DNA of 64,000 nt. Source: Microtetraspora glauca. Lineage in GTDB: Bacteria > Actinomycetota > Actinomycetes > Streptosporangiales > Streptosporangiaceae. A model generated the notes under the pieces. That model saw nothing but the letters and a program-made list of their open reading frames with translations, was not told the origin of the DNA and made no database searches. A program made the translations under genes and the position numbers. The stretch spans positions 248,001 to 312,000 of the forward strand of contig BBYL01000010.1 of assembly GCA_001570385.1 (NCBI GenBank), written 5' to 3'. Below are positions 1 to 7,364 of this stretch, piece by piece (position 1 is the stretch's first letter; every line of letters begins with the position of its first letter).

Positions 1-45
1 AGCGTTATATTCATTAGACCATCGTCTACTGGAAAGCTGGCGACC

Positions 46-537
46 ATGACAGAGAGCGCGAAGGTCCGCCCGTACGTCCGCGGCGAGGCCGACGGCGAGG
101 CGTTGTGGTTCCTCGGCAGCCTCGTCACCGTCAAGGCGACCGGAGCCGAGACCCGCGGCCGTCTCACCGTCGCGGAGTTCGTGAACCCGGCCGGCTTCGC
201 ACCGCCCCTCCACCGGCATCTGGAGGAGGACGAGCTGTTCTACGTCCTGTCCGGCACCGCGCGGTTCCACTGCGACGGGGAGGTCTTCACGGCGGGGCCC
301 GGCGATTTCGTGCTCCTTCCCGTGGGGCTGGCGCACACCTTCGTCGTCGGCCCGGAGGAGCCGCTGCGGACCCTGCAGATCACCACACCGTCCGGGTTCG
401 AGCGGTTCGCCGCCGCCGTGGGCGGGCCCGCCGGTGAGCGGCGGTTGCCGGATCCCTCGCCGGTCAACCCCGTCGCCCTCGGCCACGCGGCGGCGCAGCA
501 CGCGATCGAGATCCTCGGCCCTCCCCCTGCCGCCTGA
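46..537 (+). CDS. cupin-domain protein, small single-barrel type
   Basis: A 163-residue protein with one cupin barrel. The first motif is visible around residues 54-70 (PPLHRHLEEDELFYV, giving two His and a Glu as likely metal ligands). The second follows around 84-100 (GPGDFVLLPVGLAHTF, with its single His). Such proteins bind a divalent metal and act as dioxygenases, isomerases or small-molecule binders; the substrate cannot be read from sequence. The ATG is preceded by GGAAAG at a workable distance. No signal peptide or membrane segment is seen, so it should be cytoplasmic. It stands alone, with a 200-bp gap before the secreted oxidase gene. The N-terminal residues before the barrel follow the pattern of quercetinase-like cupins, but I would not assign that activity. 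Confidence 0.85.
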   Translation: MTESAKVRPYVRGEADGEALWFLGSLVTVKATGAETRGRLTVAEFVNPAGFAPPLHRHLEEDELFYVLSGTARFHCDGEVFTAGPGDFVLLPVGLAHTFVVGPEEPLRTLQITTPSGFERFAAAVGGPAGERRLPDPSPVNPVALGHAAAQHAIEILGPPPAA

Positions 538-690
538 CCGGCGACCACTCCGCATCGGGCCCCGGCACACCCCCTCTTGCCGGGCGGTGAACCCGTGCGC
601 GGGGCCCACCTCCTTTGGACCGTTCGACGACTCGCGGGGACCCGCACGCGTCCGACAACCTTCGGTAAATCGGGTTGCCAGGACATTTAC

Positions 691-710
691 TGTTAAGAAA
701 GTTTCCTTTA
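691..710 (+). promoter_or_regulatory. A/T-rich near-palindrome upstream of the LPMO gene
   Basis: TGTTAAGAAAGTTTCCTTTA is a sharply AT-rich, nearly symmetric element (AAGAAA facing TTTCCTT) in an otherwise GC-rich gap, about 35 bp before the LPMO start. Its form resembles the GAAAGTTTCC elements often found upstream of secreted polysaccharide-degrading enzymes in actinomycetes. It may be a regulator site or part of the promoter; the binding protein is not known from this window. Confidence 0.4.
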
Positions 711-746
711 TGTTGTGGCTATCCCCCCAGCATGAAGGAGTGTGAC

Positions 747-1484
747 ATGCGAAGAGCGGTCATCTTCATCTCGACGGCGATCGTCGCCGCCGGGGCCACG
801 CTGTTCATGGCCTCTCCGGCTCTCGCCCACGGCTACGTGTCGTCGCCGCCGAGCAGGCAGGCCATGTGCGCCCAGGGTCGCGTCGCGAACTGCGGCGAGA
901 TCATCTACGAGCCGCAGAGCGTCGAAGGCCCGAAGGGCCTGCGATCGTGCAGCGGTGGCAACGCCCGCTTCGCCCAGCTCGACGACGAGAGCAAGGCGTG
1001 GCCGGCCACGAGCGTCGGGAACAGCCTCACGTTCAACTGGGTGCTGACCGCCCGCCACGCCACCAGCACGTGGGAGTACTACATCGGCGGCACCCGGATC
1101 GCGGTGTTCAACGACCAGGGACGCCAGCCCGGCGCCACGGTCTCGCACAACGTGGACCTGGGTGGCAGGACCGGCAGGCAGAAGGTTCTCGCGATCTGGA
1201 ACATCGCCGACACCCCGAACGCCTTCTACTCCTGCATCGACCTGCAGGTCGGCGGGGGCACCGACCCCAGCCCGAGCCCCAGCCCGAGCCCGACGCGGAG
1301 CCCGAGCCCCAGCCCGTCGTCGAGCCCGAGCACCCCGGCCGGAACCTGGGCCGCCGGCACGGCGTACACGGCCGGTGACCAGGTCACCTACGGCGGCGTG
1401 AGCTACCGGTGCCTCCAGGCGCACACCGCCCTCACCGGCTGGGAGCCGCCGAACGTACCCGCGCTGTGGCAGCGGCTGAGCTGA
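747..1484 (+). CDS. secreted lytic polysaccharide monooxygenase (AA10) with C-terminal chitin-binding module
   Basis: A copper enzyme that oxidatively cleaves chitin or cellulose outside the cell. The ATG at 747 follows AAGGAG at good spacing; an upstream in-frame ATG has no signal peptide. Residues 1-27 form a signal peptide ending ALA, so the mature protein starts with His28 (HGYVSSPPSRQ), the N-terminal half of the copper histidine brace. The second brace His is His104 (TARHATSTW) and the axial aromatic is Phe160 (NAFYSC). A Pro-Ser linker spans about 173-197. Residues 199-245 form a CBM5/12-like module rich in aromatic residues (TWAAGTAYTAGDQVTYGG). At 245 residues it matches AA10 plus one small module. 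Chitin is the likelier substrate given the CBM type; this is inference. Confidence 0.95.
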   Translation: MRRAVIFISTAIVAAGATLFMASPALAHGYVSSPPSRQAMCAQGRVANCGEIIYEPQSVEGPKGLRSCSGGNARFAQLDDESKAWPATSVGNSLTFNWVLTARHATSTWEYYIGGTRIAVFNDQGRQPGATVSHNVDLGGRTGRQKVLAIWNIADTPNAFYSCIDLQVGGGTDPSPSPSPSPTRSPSPSPSSSPSTPAGTWAAGTAYTAGDQVTYGGVSYRCLQAHTALTGWEPPNVPALWQRLS

Positions 1485-1491
1485 CCCTCCG

Positions 1492-1527
1492 CCGGTCCCC
1501 TGTCCCTCCTCCGGGGCGGGGGACCGG
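1492..1527 (+). terminator. hairpin terminator after the LPMO gene
   Basis: CCGGTCCCC at 1492-1500 pairs perfectly with GGGGACCGG at 1519-1527, eight bases after the stop codon. There is no U-tract, as is usual in high-GC actinomycetes. Confidence 0.7.
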
Positions 1528-1815
1528 CCTCAGGAGACCCACCGGAAACCCGGGTCAAACTCCTCCTTCGACCGGCGCGTTCGCCCCGTCGGCGTGGTCG
1601 ATTCTCACGTGTTCGCGCACCAGCGTGGGGAGTCACCGCGGTATGTCGCGTCCGAATATTCGACGGAGTTGACATTCAGACTTTACGGAGTCTGGATACG
1701 CCGTTAATGTCGCTGCCTGTGCGGACTTTGAGCGTCCTCTTCGAACATCATCCGACCGGGTGGCAGAGGTGAGCGTTCACTTCACGCTGGGCGTGAAGCA
1801 CGCCGGACCGAGCTT
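1528..1815. promoter_or_regulatory. non-coding gap with an 8-bp inverted repeat before the MFS gene
   Basis: No convincing ORF. A perfect inverted repeat lies at 1780-1798: CTTCACGC, three bases, GCGTGAAG. It sits 18 bp before the MFS start codon, a position where a bound repressor would block transcription or initiation. No regulator gene is adjacent. AT-rich stretches around 1660-1710 could hold the promoter. Confidence 0.5.
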
Positions 1816-3063
1816 ATGAAGCGCTGGTTCGCGGCCATGCTGCCTGAGCGAGGGGCACCGCGCCGCCTCGCGTTCGTGTTCTTCATCAACAGCATGGGCA
1901 ACGGGATGTACGCGCCCGCGGGGCTGCTGTTCCTGAGCCGTGTCGTCGGCCTGCCGGTGGTCCAGGTCGGCATCGTGCTGACGGTCGCCGGCCTGATCGC
2001 ACTCGGCGCGGGCATCCCGGCGGGACGCCTGGCCGACCGATGGGGACCGCGAGGGATTGCGGCGACGCTCTTGCTCTGTGAGGGCGTCTGCATGGCCGGT
2101 CTCGTCTCGCTCACCGTGCTGCGGGCGTACGCGCTGCTCTTCCTGCTGGTCGGCGTGAGCGCCATCGCCGAGCACGGCGGCCGAGCGGTGCGAGGCGTCG
2201 TGATCGCGCGTGTGGGCGGCGCGAACCGCGTCGCGCTGCGCGCGCAGTTCCGGGCGTTCGGCAACGTCGCGACGGCTCTCGGGGCGCTTGTCTCCGGCCT
2301 GGCGATCCAACTGGACACCCAGGCCGCCTACATCACGCTGGTGCTGATCAACGCGGCCACGTACATCACCGCCGCCGCCCTGATGTGGCGCCTGCCTTAC
2401 TATCCGCCGCTGCCCGCGCCCGCCGCGGCGAGAAGGCTCGCGGTGTTCCGCGACCGCGGTTTCGCGGCGATCACCGCGCTGAACTCGTTCATGATGCTGG
2501 AATACGGCGTCCTGATCGTGGCGCTGCCGATCTGGATCGTCAGCCAGACCGAGGCGCCGCGCTGGATGGCCGGTGGAGCCCTACTGATCAATACGGTCCT
2601 CGTCGCCGCGCTGCAGGTTCGGATGAGCCGTGGTGTCACGAATCCCGCTTCCTCCGCGGTCGCGCTGCGCCGGGCGGGGTCGGTCTTCCTGCTGTCGACC
2701 GTCACCATCGCGGCGGCCTCGGCATTGCCCTCGACGGCGGCACTGATCGTGCTGGTCCTCGCGGTCGCGGTGCACACCATGGGCGAACTCTGGCACGCGA
2801 GCGCCGCTTTCGAGCTTCCGTACAGCCTGGCTCCAGAACATGCGCACGGTGAGTACCAGGGAATGTTCGAGCTCGGCGTGGGAGTTTCCATGGCCGTCGC
2901 TCCGGCGCTGCTGACCGCGCTCTGCATCGAGGGCGGCGCCCTCGGCTGGCTCGCTCTGGGAATCGCCTTCGCGGCCATGGGCGCCCTGGCTCCCATGGTC
3001 GTCTCATGGGCGGCCCGTGGCAGGGAAGCCCATGTAGTCGCGGAACCCACCGGCAGCGCTTGA
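1816..3063 (+). CDS. major facilitator superfamily transporter
   Basis: A 415-residue integral membrane protein with about 12 predicted hydrophobic helices. The loop between helices 2 and 3 carries the MFS signature (AGRLADRWGPRG, near residues 69-80), typical of proton-driven drug or metabolite transporters. The length is normal for the family. The substrate is not evident. The start ATG has only a weak purine-rich leader. A perfect inverted repeat immediately upstream suggests it is repressed by a dedicated regulator. It stands alone between the LPMO gene and the unrecognised 470-residue gene. Confidence 0.85.
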   Translation: MKRWFAAMLPERGAPRRLAFVFFINSMGNGMYAPAGLLFLSRVVGLPVVQVGIVLTVAGLIALGAGIPAGRLADRWGPRGIAATLLLCEGVCMAGLVSLTVLRAYALLFLLVGVSAIAEHGGRAVRGVVIARVGGANRVALRAQFRAFGNVATALGALVSGLAIQLDTQAAYITLVLINAATYITAAALMWRLPYYPPLPAPAAARRLAVFRDRGFAAITALNSFMMLEYGVLIVALPIWIVSQTEAPRWMAGGALLINTVLVAALQVRMSRGVTNPASSAVALRRAGSVFLLSTVTIAAASALPSTAALIVLVLAVAVHTMGELWHASAAFELPYSLAPEHAHGEYQGMFELGVGVSMAVAPALLTALCIEGGALGWLALGIAFAAMGALAPMVVSWAARGREAHVVAEPTGSA

Positions 3064-3202
3064 CCCGAAGGCGGCCCGGCATCAGGCGACGCTCTCCCGC
3101 TGCCTTCTCGCGAACCGGCCTTCTGCGGCAACCCATCGATAAATAGCAGCAACCGGAGAAATCTAGTCGCAGCCACATCGAACCAGCCGGGATCATGGTG
3201 CC

Positions 3203-4615
3203 ATGACGTTCCGTAAGGGAGACCGGTCACGCCGGGAGATCCTCGCCGAGTTGCATGGTTCGCTGGATCGGCGGTACCGGCCCGAGGATGTCGCCGACCT
3301 GGTGCTGCGGGCGCTGGACAGGCGGTTGTCGCGGCGTGAGCGTGTGGTGCTGGAGCGCGCGGCCACGCACTCCTCCCGCCGGGAGGGCTGGTTCTCCTCG
3401 ATGTCCGCTGATTACGCCAGGCCGGTCGGCGGTGCCCGGCAGGTCGCGGCGGCGAGCCGGCTGTTCGACCGGCAGGTGGAGGTCGACCCCGACGACCCGG
3501 AATCGCTGCTGGAGTTCGCGGCGACCATGGGGCGCGAGATCCGGTGGGCGCCGGAGCGCAGTGACTTCCTGGCCGACCGGCTCAACCGGGACTCCCGGGC
3601 GGCGGCGGGCATGGATCTGTCCAAGCGGCAGTACAACCGCCGGTTCAGGATGTTGCGCCGGGTCGCCGCCAAGGCGGGCACGCTGAGCACCGAGCAGGAC
3701 AAGCGGCGCCTGCTCATGGTGGGTGTCACCGGCTTCGGCGCCGACATCCCGCTGGAGCGGTTCACCGCCGACGCCGATGCCGCGTGCTTCGTGGCGTACT
3801 ACACCGCGCGGCGCAAGACGCGCCGGGAGTTCAGCCTGGCCGGGCGGGACAACCCGTTCGACGAGATCGCCCAGGTCCTGCTCGACCGCTGTACGGCCGG
3901 GAGCGACTGGTGGATGATCGCCCAGGTATGGGCGACTCCCGAGGTCCTGGAACGCCTGACCGACGAGGAGCGTGGGCGGCTGCTGGGTCAGTGGTCGGCG
4001 GCCATGCGGCACGGCGCCGACGTGCTGCGCGCCCGCTGGAACCCCGGCACCGACCGCACCACGATGATCGTACGGCGCGGCGACGACTCCACCACGTGGA
4101 ACAACCTGGCGGTCGCCTACAACGCGGCCAGGGCCGGCTGGTTGGCCTGCCTGGCGTCGTTGGACGCGCTTGACCTGCTGGAGGTGGCCTGTCCGGGCAA
4201 GGTGATGCGGCTGATGGCCGCCGATCTGGCCGCCTGGCATCGCGGCACCGGCGGGGGCGTCGATCCGAACACCGCGGTGTGGGCGGCGCTGCCGCTGCCC
4301 TGGGAGGTGCTGGACGGCACCGCGCGCTGCACTCGCGCCGACGTGGAGGGGGCCTGCCGTATGGCCGGGCTGGACCCGGCGCGGTCGGGGTGGACCGCGC
4401 CCGCGGCTCGACGTGGGGTGGCGGTGTACCGGCCGACACCCGAGCTGGTGCACGGAGTGAGCATCGCCGACCCGGTGTGGGCGGCCCTGCTCCGGCGTGC
4501 CGGGGTGTTCAGCGGCAGGAGTGTGAAGCCTGAACTGGCCGCCGACGCCGGCCACGGGCTGGCCTCCGGAGTGGTCGTCAGCGACCTGCCCACGATCGGC
4601 CTTCCGGAAGGCTAG
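3203..4615 (+). CDS. unrecognised basic 470-residue protein upstream of two tRNA-like genes
   Basis: I do not recognise this family. The protein is soluble-looking: no signal peptide, no membrane helices. It is rich in Arg, especially near the N-terminus (RRLSRRERVVLERAA) and around residues 135-155 (SKRQYNRRFRMLRRVAAK), which is compatible with binding nucleic acid. The middle and C-terminal parts are rich in Trp and Ala and look alpha-helical (for example TTWNNLAVAYNAARAGWLAC). No Walker, nuclease or RNA-ligase motif stood out. GC3 bias is strong throughout, so it is clearly coding. The ATG at 3203 has a poor ribosome site. The stop is only about 113 bp before the first of two paired tRNA-like genes on the same strand, which makes a functional link with those RNAs worth testing; this is inference. 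Confidence 0.75.
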   Translation: MTFRKGDRSRREILAELHGSLDRRYRPEDVADLVLRALDRRLSRRERVVLERAATHSSRREGWFSSMSADYARPVGGARQVAAASRLFDRQVEVDPDDPESLLEFAATMGREIRWAPERSDFLADRLNRDSRAAAGMDLSKRQYNRRFRMLRRVAAKAGTLSTEQDKRRLLMVGVTGFGADIPLERFTADADAACFVAYYTARRKTRREFSLAGRDNPFDEIAQVLLDRCTAGSDWWMIAQVWATPEVLERLTDEERGRLLGQWSAAMRHGADVLRARWNPGTDRTTMIVRRGDDSTTWNNLAVAYNAARAGWLACLASLDALDLLEVACPGKVMRLMAADLAAWHRGTGGGVDPNTAVWAALPLPWEVLDGTARCTRADVEGACRMAGLDPARSGWTAPAARRGVAVYRPTPELVHGVSIADPVWAALLRRAGVFSGRSVKPELAADAGHGLASGVVVSDLPTIGLPEG

Positions 4616-4728
4616 GCCGGCGGCGCTGCCGTATCCGGGCTTCAGGTCGAAGAAACGCGGTTCGGGCCCGGCCGGCGACGCCGCTGTTCTGTGGCGCCCT
4701 CGGGCGGCATGGAGCATACTGGGCGGGA

Positions 4729-4800
4729 TCCGCCGTAGTTCAGTGGTAGAACGCCTGGCTCTTCACCGGGTGGACGCCGGTTCGAGCCCGGTCGGCGGTG
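4729..4800 (+). tRNA. tRNA-like gene 1, anticodon loop CUCUUCA (would be CUU), aberrant acceptor
   Basis: The sequence folds as a class I tRNA: D stem GTTC/GAAC (4738-4741 and 4749-4752), anticodon stem CCTGG/CCGGG, short variable region TGGAC, T stem GCCGG/CCGGT with canonical loop TTCGAGC. The anticodon position reads CTT (Lys). Several features are odd. Acceptor pair 1-72 is a U-U mismatch. Base 37 is C rather than a purine; the nearby true tRNA-Lys loop is CTCTTAA, differing only at that base. The discriminator is G and CCA is not fully encoded (CCG follows). It shares almost its whole body with the next tRNA-like gene. It may be a divergent tRNA, a tRNA mimic or a non-translational RNA. 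Confidence 0.6.
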
Positions 4801-4820
4801 CCGTAGATGATGGACGTGGC

Positions 4821-4892
4821 CTCGTTGTAGCTCAGAGGTAGAGCGCCTGGCTCAGGACCGGGTGGACGCCGGTTCGAGCCCGGTCGATGAGG
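4821..4892 (+). tRNA. tRNA-like gene 2, anticodon loop CUCAGGA (CAG), extended acceptor stem
   Basis: This cloverleaf is a close sibling of gene 1: both share the run from the anticodon stem through the T arm (CCGGGTGGACGCCGGTTCGA) and differ in the acceptor, a few D-arm bases and three loop bases. The anticodon position reads CAG, which would decode a leucine codon, yet the variable region is only five bases. Bacterial tRNA-Leu is class II with a long variable arm, so it cannot be a normal tRNA-Leu. The acceptor helix continues past the usual 7 bp: 4818-4827 (GGCCTCGTTG) pairs over 10 bp with 4885-4894. Such a stem would be unusual for processing and charging. It starts 20 bp after gene 1 and is probably co-transcribed. 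Confidence 0.6.
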
Positions 4893-4894
4893 CC

Positions 4895-5207
4895 CTCCAA
4901 CAGACATCCCAGTTCCAGTCGCGTCACTTCTTGTCTCGGGCAAACACGCGGGCACGATCGACAAGGGCATTCGCTTCGAAATCAATGGCTGGTGAATCAG
5001 TGGCTGGTGGAAGTCCGGCTCTGTCCGTGGCAGGTAGGAGCCCCGGGCGGCTTCACTCTGACAGCCGCAATGGATCTCCGCTGAGGGCGGACCGACACCA
5101 CATCGTGATCATGATCAAAGCAAGATCACGACATGCGGTCAGCCTCGGAACAACCAGCATGATCATGGCAGCGGGCGAGTCACCGTTAGATTGCTCGCCA
5201 AATGAAG
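4895..5207. other. non-coding gap between tRNA-like genes and tRNA-Lys terminator
   Basis: No convincing gene; the short ORFs here lack the GC3 bias of their neighbours, and the stretch is lower in GC than its surroundings. It holds an inverted repeat CGTGATC (5104-5110) with GATCACG (5124-5130), and a local repeat of TGGCTGGTG near 4985-5010. It could hold a mature 3' extension or processing signals of the tRNA-like transcript. Confidence 0.4.
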
Positions 5208-5239
5208 AAAACCCAGGTCAGTGACACCGACCTGGGTTT
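5208..5239 (-). terminator. rho-independent terminator of tRNA-Lys
   Basis: On the minus strand AAACCCAGGTC pairs with GACCTGGGTTT, followed by TTC-rich sequence, directly downstream of the tRNA-Lys gene. Confidence 0.85.
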
Positions 5240-5244
5240 CTCGC

Positions 5245-5321
5245 TGGTGCGCCGCCAGGGACTCGAACCCCGGACCCGCTGATTAAGAGTCAGCTGCTCT
5301 AACCAACTGAGCTAGCGGCGC
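5245..5321 (-). tRNA. tRNA-Lys(CUU)
   Basis: A canonical class I tRNA with CCA encoded. The acceptor stem is GCGCCGC/GCGGCGC and the D arm is GCTC..GAGC. The anticodon loop CTCTTAA gives CUU with A at position 37, and the T loop is TTCGAGT. All stems pair. It is followed by a clear terminator. It is a useful internal standard for judging the two aberrant tRNA-like genes 350-500 bp away. Confidence 0.97.
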
Positions 5322-5440
5322 CTGCGAACGCTCGTAACCTTAGCAGTCTCGGAGGCGTCTCGCACATCCGTTACCACCTCCCTGGACCCCGGCCCAGGGA
5401 GGAGAGTCGAGCCTCAGGGGAGGGCACGAGCGGGGTTCGC

Positions 5441-6037
5441 TCAGCTCCTCCATGCACCGGACGAGAAGGGGAGGGGCGCGCCCTTCGTGCCGGGACCGTC
5501 GCCCCACTTGGTGACGACATAGTCGATCTCGATGTGGCCCGCGCCACCGTTGCTCTCGACGGTCAGCGTGTTGGTGTTCCACTTGCCGCCGGTGAGCTCG
5601 GCGAAGGTCTTGCCATCGATGTCGAGCATGACGCCGCGCTCGGAGGGGATGCCGGGGCCGCGGTCACCGATGAAGAACTTGGCCTTCTTGCCCTTGTAGA
5701 TGACGTAGCCCTCGGTACCGAGAGGCCAGCTGGGGCTGGAGAAGAGGCCCTTCTGCATCGGCTTGCCGATGGCGGGCATACCGGTGTCGCCCTGACGGCC
5801 GGAGGCGTCGTCCCAGAAGTACGAGCCCTTGGTGCTGCCCCGGAGGAGCGCCTGCTCCTTGATCTCGGGAGCCTGGGCGACCTGGGAGGTGTGAGCGGTC
5901 GTGATCGCGGTTTCGGAGGCGGGAGCCGCGCTGGCCGCGGTGGCGCCGAACGCGCTGACGCCGATGAAGGCGGCGCCGGCGACGGCGGTGAGAGCGGTCA
6001 GCTTCCGGTTGTTACGCAGGCCAAACAGCGTGTTCAT
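5441..6037 (-). CDS. secreted double-psi beta-barrel (RlpA-like) protein
   Basis: A 198-residue exported protein. The ATG chosen starts MNTLFGLRNNRK, giving a basic n-region, a hydrophobic core and an ASA-AP signal-peptidase site near residue 38. Longer in-frame starts give no signal peptide. The C-terminal half has the double-psi barrel pattern of RlpA and expansin-like proteins: GYVIYKGKKAKFFIGDRGPG followed by a turn and LDIDGKTFAELTG. The conserved Asp in GDRGPG corresponds to the RlpA motif region. Such proteins bind or cut peptidoglycan glycan strands; whether this one is catalytic is unknown. It is monocistronic, with an AT-rich promoter-like stretch about 280 bp upstream, suggesting a long leader. 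Confidence 0.75.
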   Translation of the reverse strand: MNTLFGLRNNRKLTALTAVAGAAFIGVSAFGATAASAAPASETAITTAHTSQVAQAPEIKEQALLRGSTKGSYFWDDASGRQGDTGMPAIGKPMQKGLFSSPSWPLGTEGYVIYKGKKAKFFIGDRGPGIPSERGVMLDIDGKTFAELTGGKWNTNTLTVESNGGAGHIEIDYVVTKWGDGPGTKGAPLPFSSGAWRS

Positions 6038-6618
6038 GAAGAATTGGGATCTTTCGTGAGACGACAGGGGACGGCCGCGTGCGTCGTGTATCAGGCCTGC
6101 GAGGTCAAGGGCGGGCCGGGCACGGGGCGCGGAGCGGGTCGAGAAATGTCGATCGCCACTGAGATGCACATTCAGTGCGCTGTACTCATCGACTGGGGGC
6201 CGATGGGACGTATCGGACGTACGGGCCGTGAGGACCCGGATCCGGAGGTCAAGCGGGGGTCTCCCGCGAAGATCTCCTCTCCTGGAAAGTCCAGCCACCG
6301 GTCGGCAGCAATACGGACACTACACACCAAGACATGACAAAGCAAACGAAATCACCCAGAAGAGGCAAAAGATCTACCGCTTCGGCTAAAAACGATCTGT
6401 TCCGGGTCACGTACGCGTGCGAAAAACCGCGCAGGCACAGGACTTCTCGCGAGAAGCTCGGCAAAGCGCGGACCGGGTAAGGCAAAGAACGGATGCGGCG
6501 AGACGCCTCCCGACAGGCAAAAACCATGCATAGCGGATCCCTGCCACGGAACGCCCTGGTAGAGCCACCGGAAACTCCCACGCCGTACGGGCGAGCATCC
6601 GGCCGCGGCGGCCCACTG

Positions 6619-6720
6619 GGATACGCGGGACAAGGGATACCGGGATCTCTCTGATACCAGCGATACGCAGGATTCGTTTGGATACCGGGATACCCGAGAT
6701 ACGCCGGATACGGGGGATAC
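6619..6720. repeat. irregular GATAC array, nine copies in about 100 bp
   Basis: GATAC occurs nine times, mostly as GGATAC, spaced roughly 8-16 bp apart, with two further decayed copies (GGATCT, GGATTC). On the minus strand this reads as repeated GTATCC. The spacing is too irregular for a simple microsatellite and it resembles a cluster of protein-binding sites. No matching cluster was seen elsewhere in the window. Confidence 0.8.
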
Positions 6721-6757
6721 AGAAGAAACGTGACGAGCCGCGAATCGGGCATGAGAA

Positions 6758-6809
6758 AAGCCCGCCTGAGCGGCCTCGCAGGAAGCGAGACGTGCCAGCA
6801 GACGGGCTT
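6758..6809 (-). terminator. nested hairpin with U-rich tail on the minus strand
   Basis: AAGCCCG (6758-6764) pairs with CGGGCTT (6803-6809), and inside it CTCGC (6775-6779) pairs with GCGAG (6785-6789). Read on the minus strand the stem ends in TTTTCTC, as in an intrinsic terminator or attenuator. No gene ends just before it, so it may close a small RNA transcribed leftward from about 7.1 kb. Confidence 0.5.
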
Positions 6810-6986
6810 CGGACGGATCTGATCGCCGGAATGACGGCACCCAGAAGAAAGTGCCCGAAAGACAGCGGCCGGCGGCAGAGGGAGGCGACTGGGAGGAACT
6901 GCCCCAGAAGTTGGGGATCGAAGGACAGCAGCCAGCGGAAGGCAGACGCCGGGTGGTTCGTGCCGGCATTCGCCTGGACATGCGGC

Positions 6987-7018
6987 GGGGCCGGACAGTC
7001 CCCCAACTGTCCGGCCCC
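6987..7018. terminator. perfect 13-bp hairpin with C-rich loop
   Basis: GGGGCCGGACAGT pairs with ACTGTCCGGCCCC around the loop CCCCCA. It is one of the strongest hairpins in the window, yet no gene ends nearby. Confidence 0.6.
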
Positions 7019-7364
7019 GACTCAAAGCGGTCCGCCTGGGATACCCTCCCCAAAGGCACCGGCGGTTCCCGCTGTCCGGACGCGGTTCCCCCTCCGCGTC
7101 CTTATCGGCAAAAGCTTCCGTGTAGGAGCCACAACCCCCTTGACCTGCTTCTACATTAGCGAGGGGCGCACCACGAACGGGTCATGTACGGGTGGGCATT
7201 AGCCCTTGGTCCGGGCCTCCGGACCACGAACGGCACGACCAACCTTCGTCATACGGAAACGACGCCCGCGGGTCACCCCTCATGCTTCCGGCATCGCGTC
7301 CCCTGCGAAAGGGGCCCCCCGCCGACGGTCCGGCGCGTGCCCCATGGCCCACCGGCTCGGCGGA

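Larger units (their letters stand above)
6038..7364. other. 1.3-kb non-coding region with repeats and structured elements
   Basis: The ORFs found on both strands overlap each other, have compositions driven by the repeats and show no family resemblance, so I treat the region as non-coding. It contains a dense GATAC array (6619-6720), a nested hairpin with a U-rich tail on the minus strand (6758-6809), a perfect 13-bp hairpin (6987-7018), a smaller hairpin GGTCCGG/CCGGACC (7208-7225), and an unusually AT-rich segment around 6305-6400. It lies upstream of the double-psi barrel gene and downstream of the two-component genes. A long leader or independent small RNAs are both possible. Confidence 0.5.

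Noticed and set aside
4821..4892. Calling tRNA-like gene 2 a standard tRNA-Leu(CAG)
   Set aside because: It lacks the long class II variable arm, and the acceptor helix extends past seven pairs.
6038..6400. c-di-AMP (ydaO) riboswitch before the double-psi barrel gene
   Set aside because: Such riboswitches often precede actinomycete wall hydrolase genes, but I could not match the conserved core by eye. A covariance search would settle it.
6619..6720. GATAC array as a CRISPR or origin of replication
   Set aside because: No spacer structure and no DnaA boxes (TTGTCCACA-like) were found, and dnaA-region genes are absent.
6249..7059. Three overlapping minus-strand ORFs of about 200-260 codons
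   Set aside because: They overlap in different frames, their composition follows the GATAC repeats, and none has a good ribosome site or known domain.
6740..7160. RNase P RNA, tmRNA or 6S RNA in the large non-coding region
   Set aside because: The hallmark sequences I know (for example GAGGAAAGTCC) are absent.
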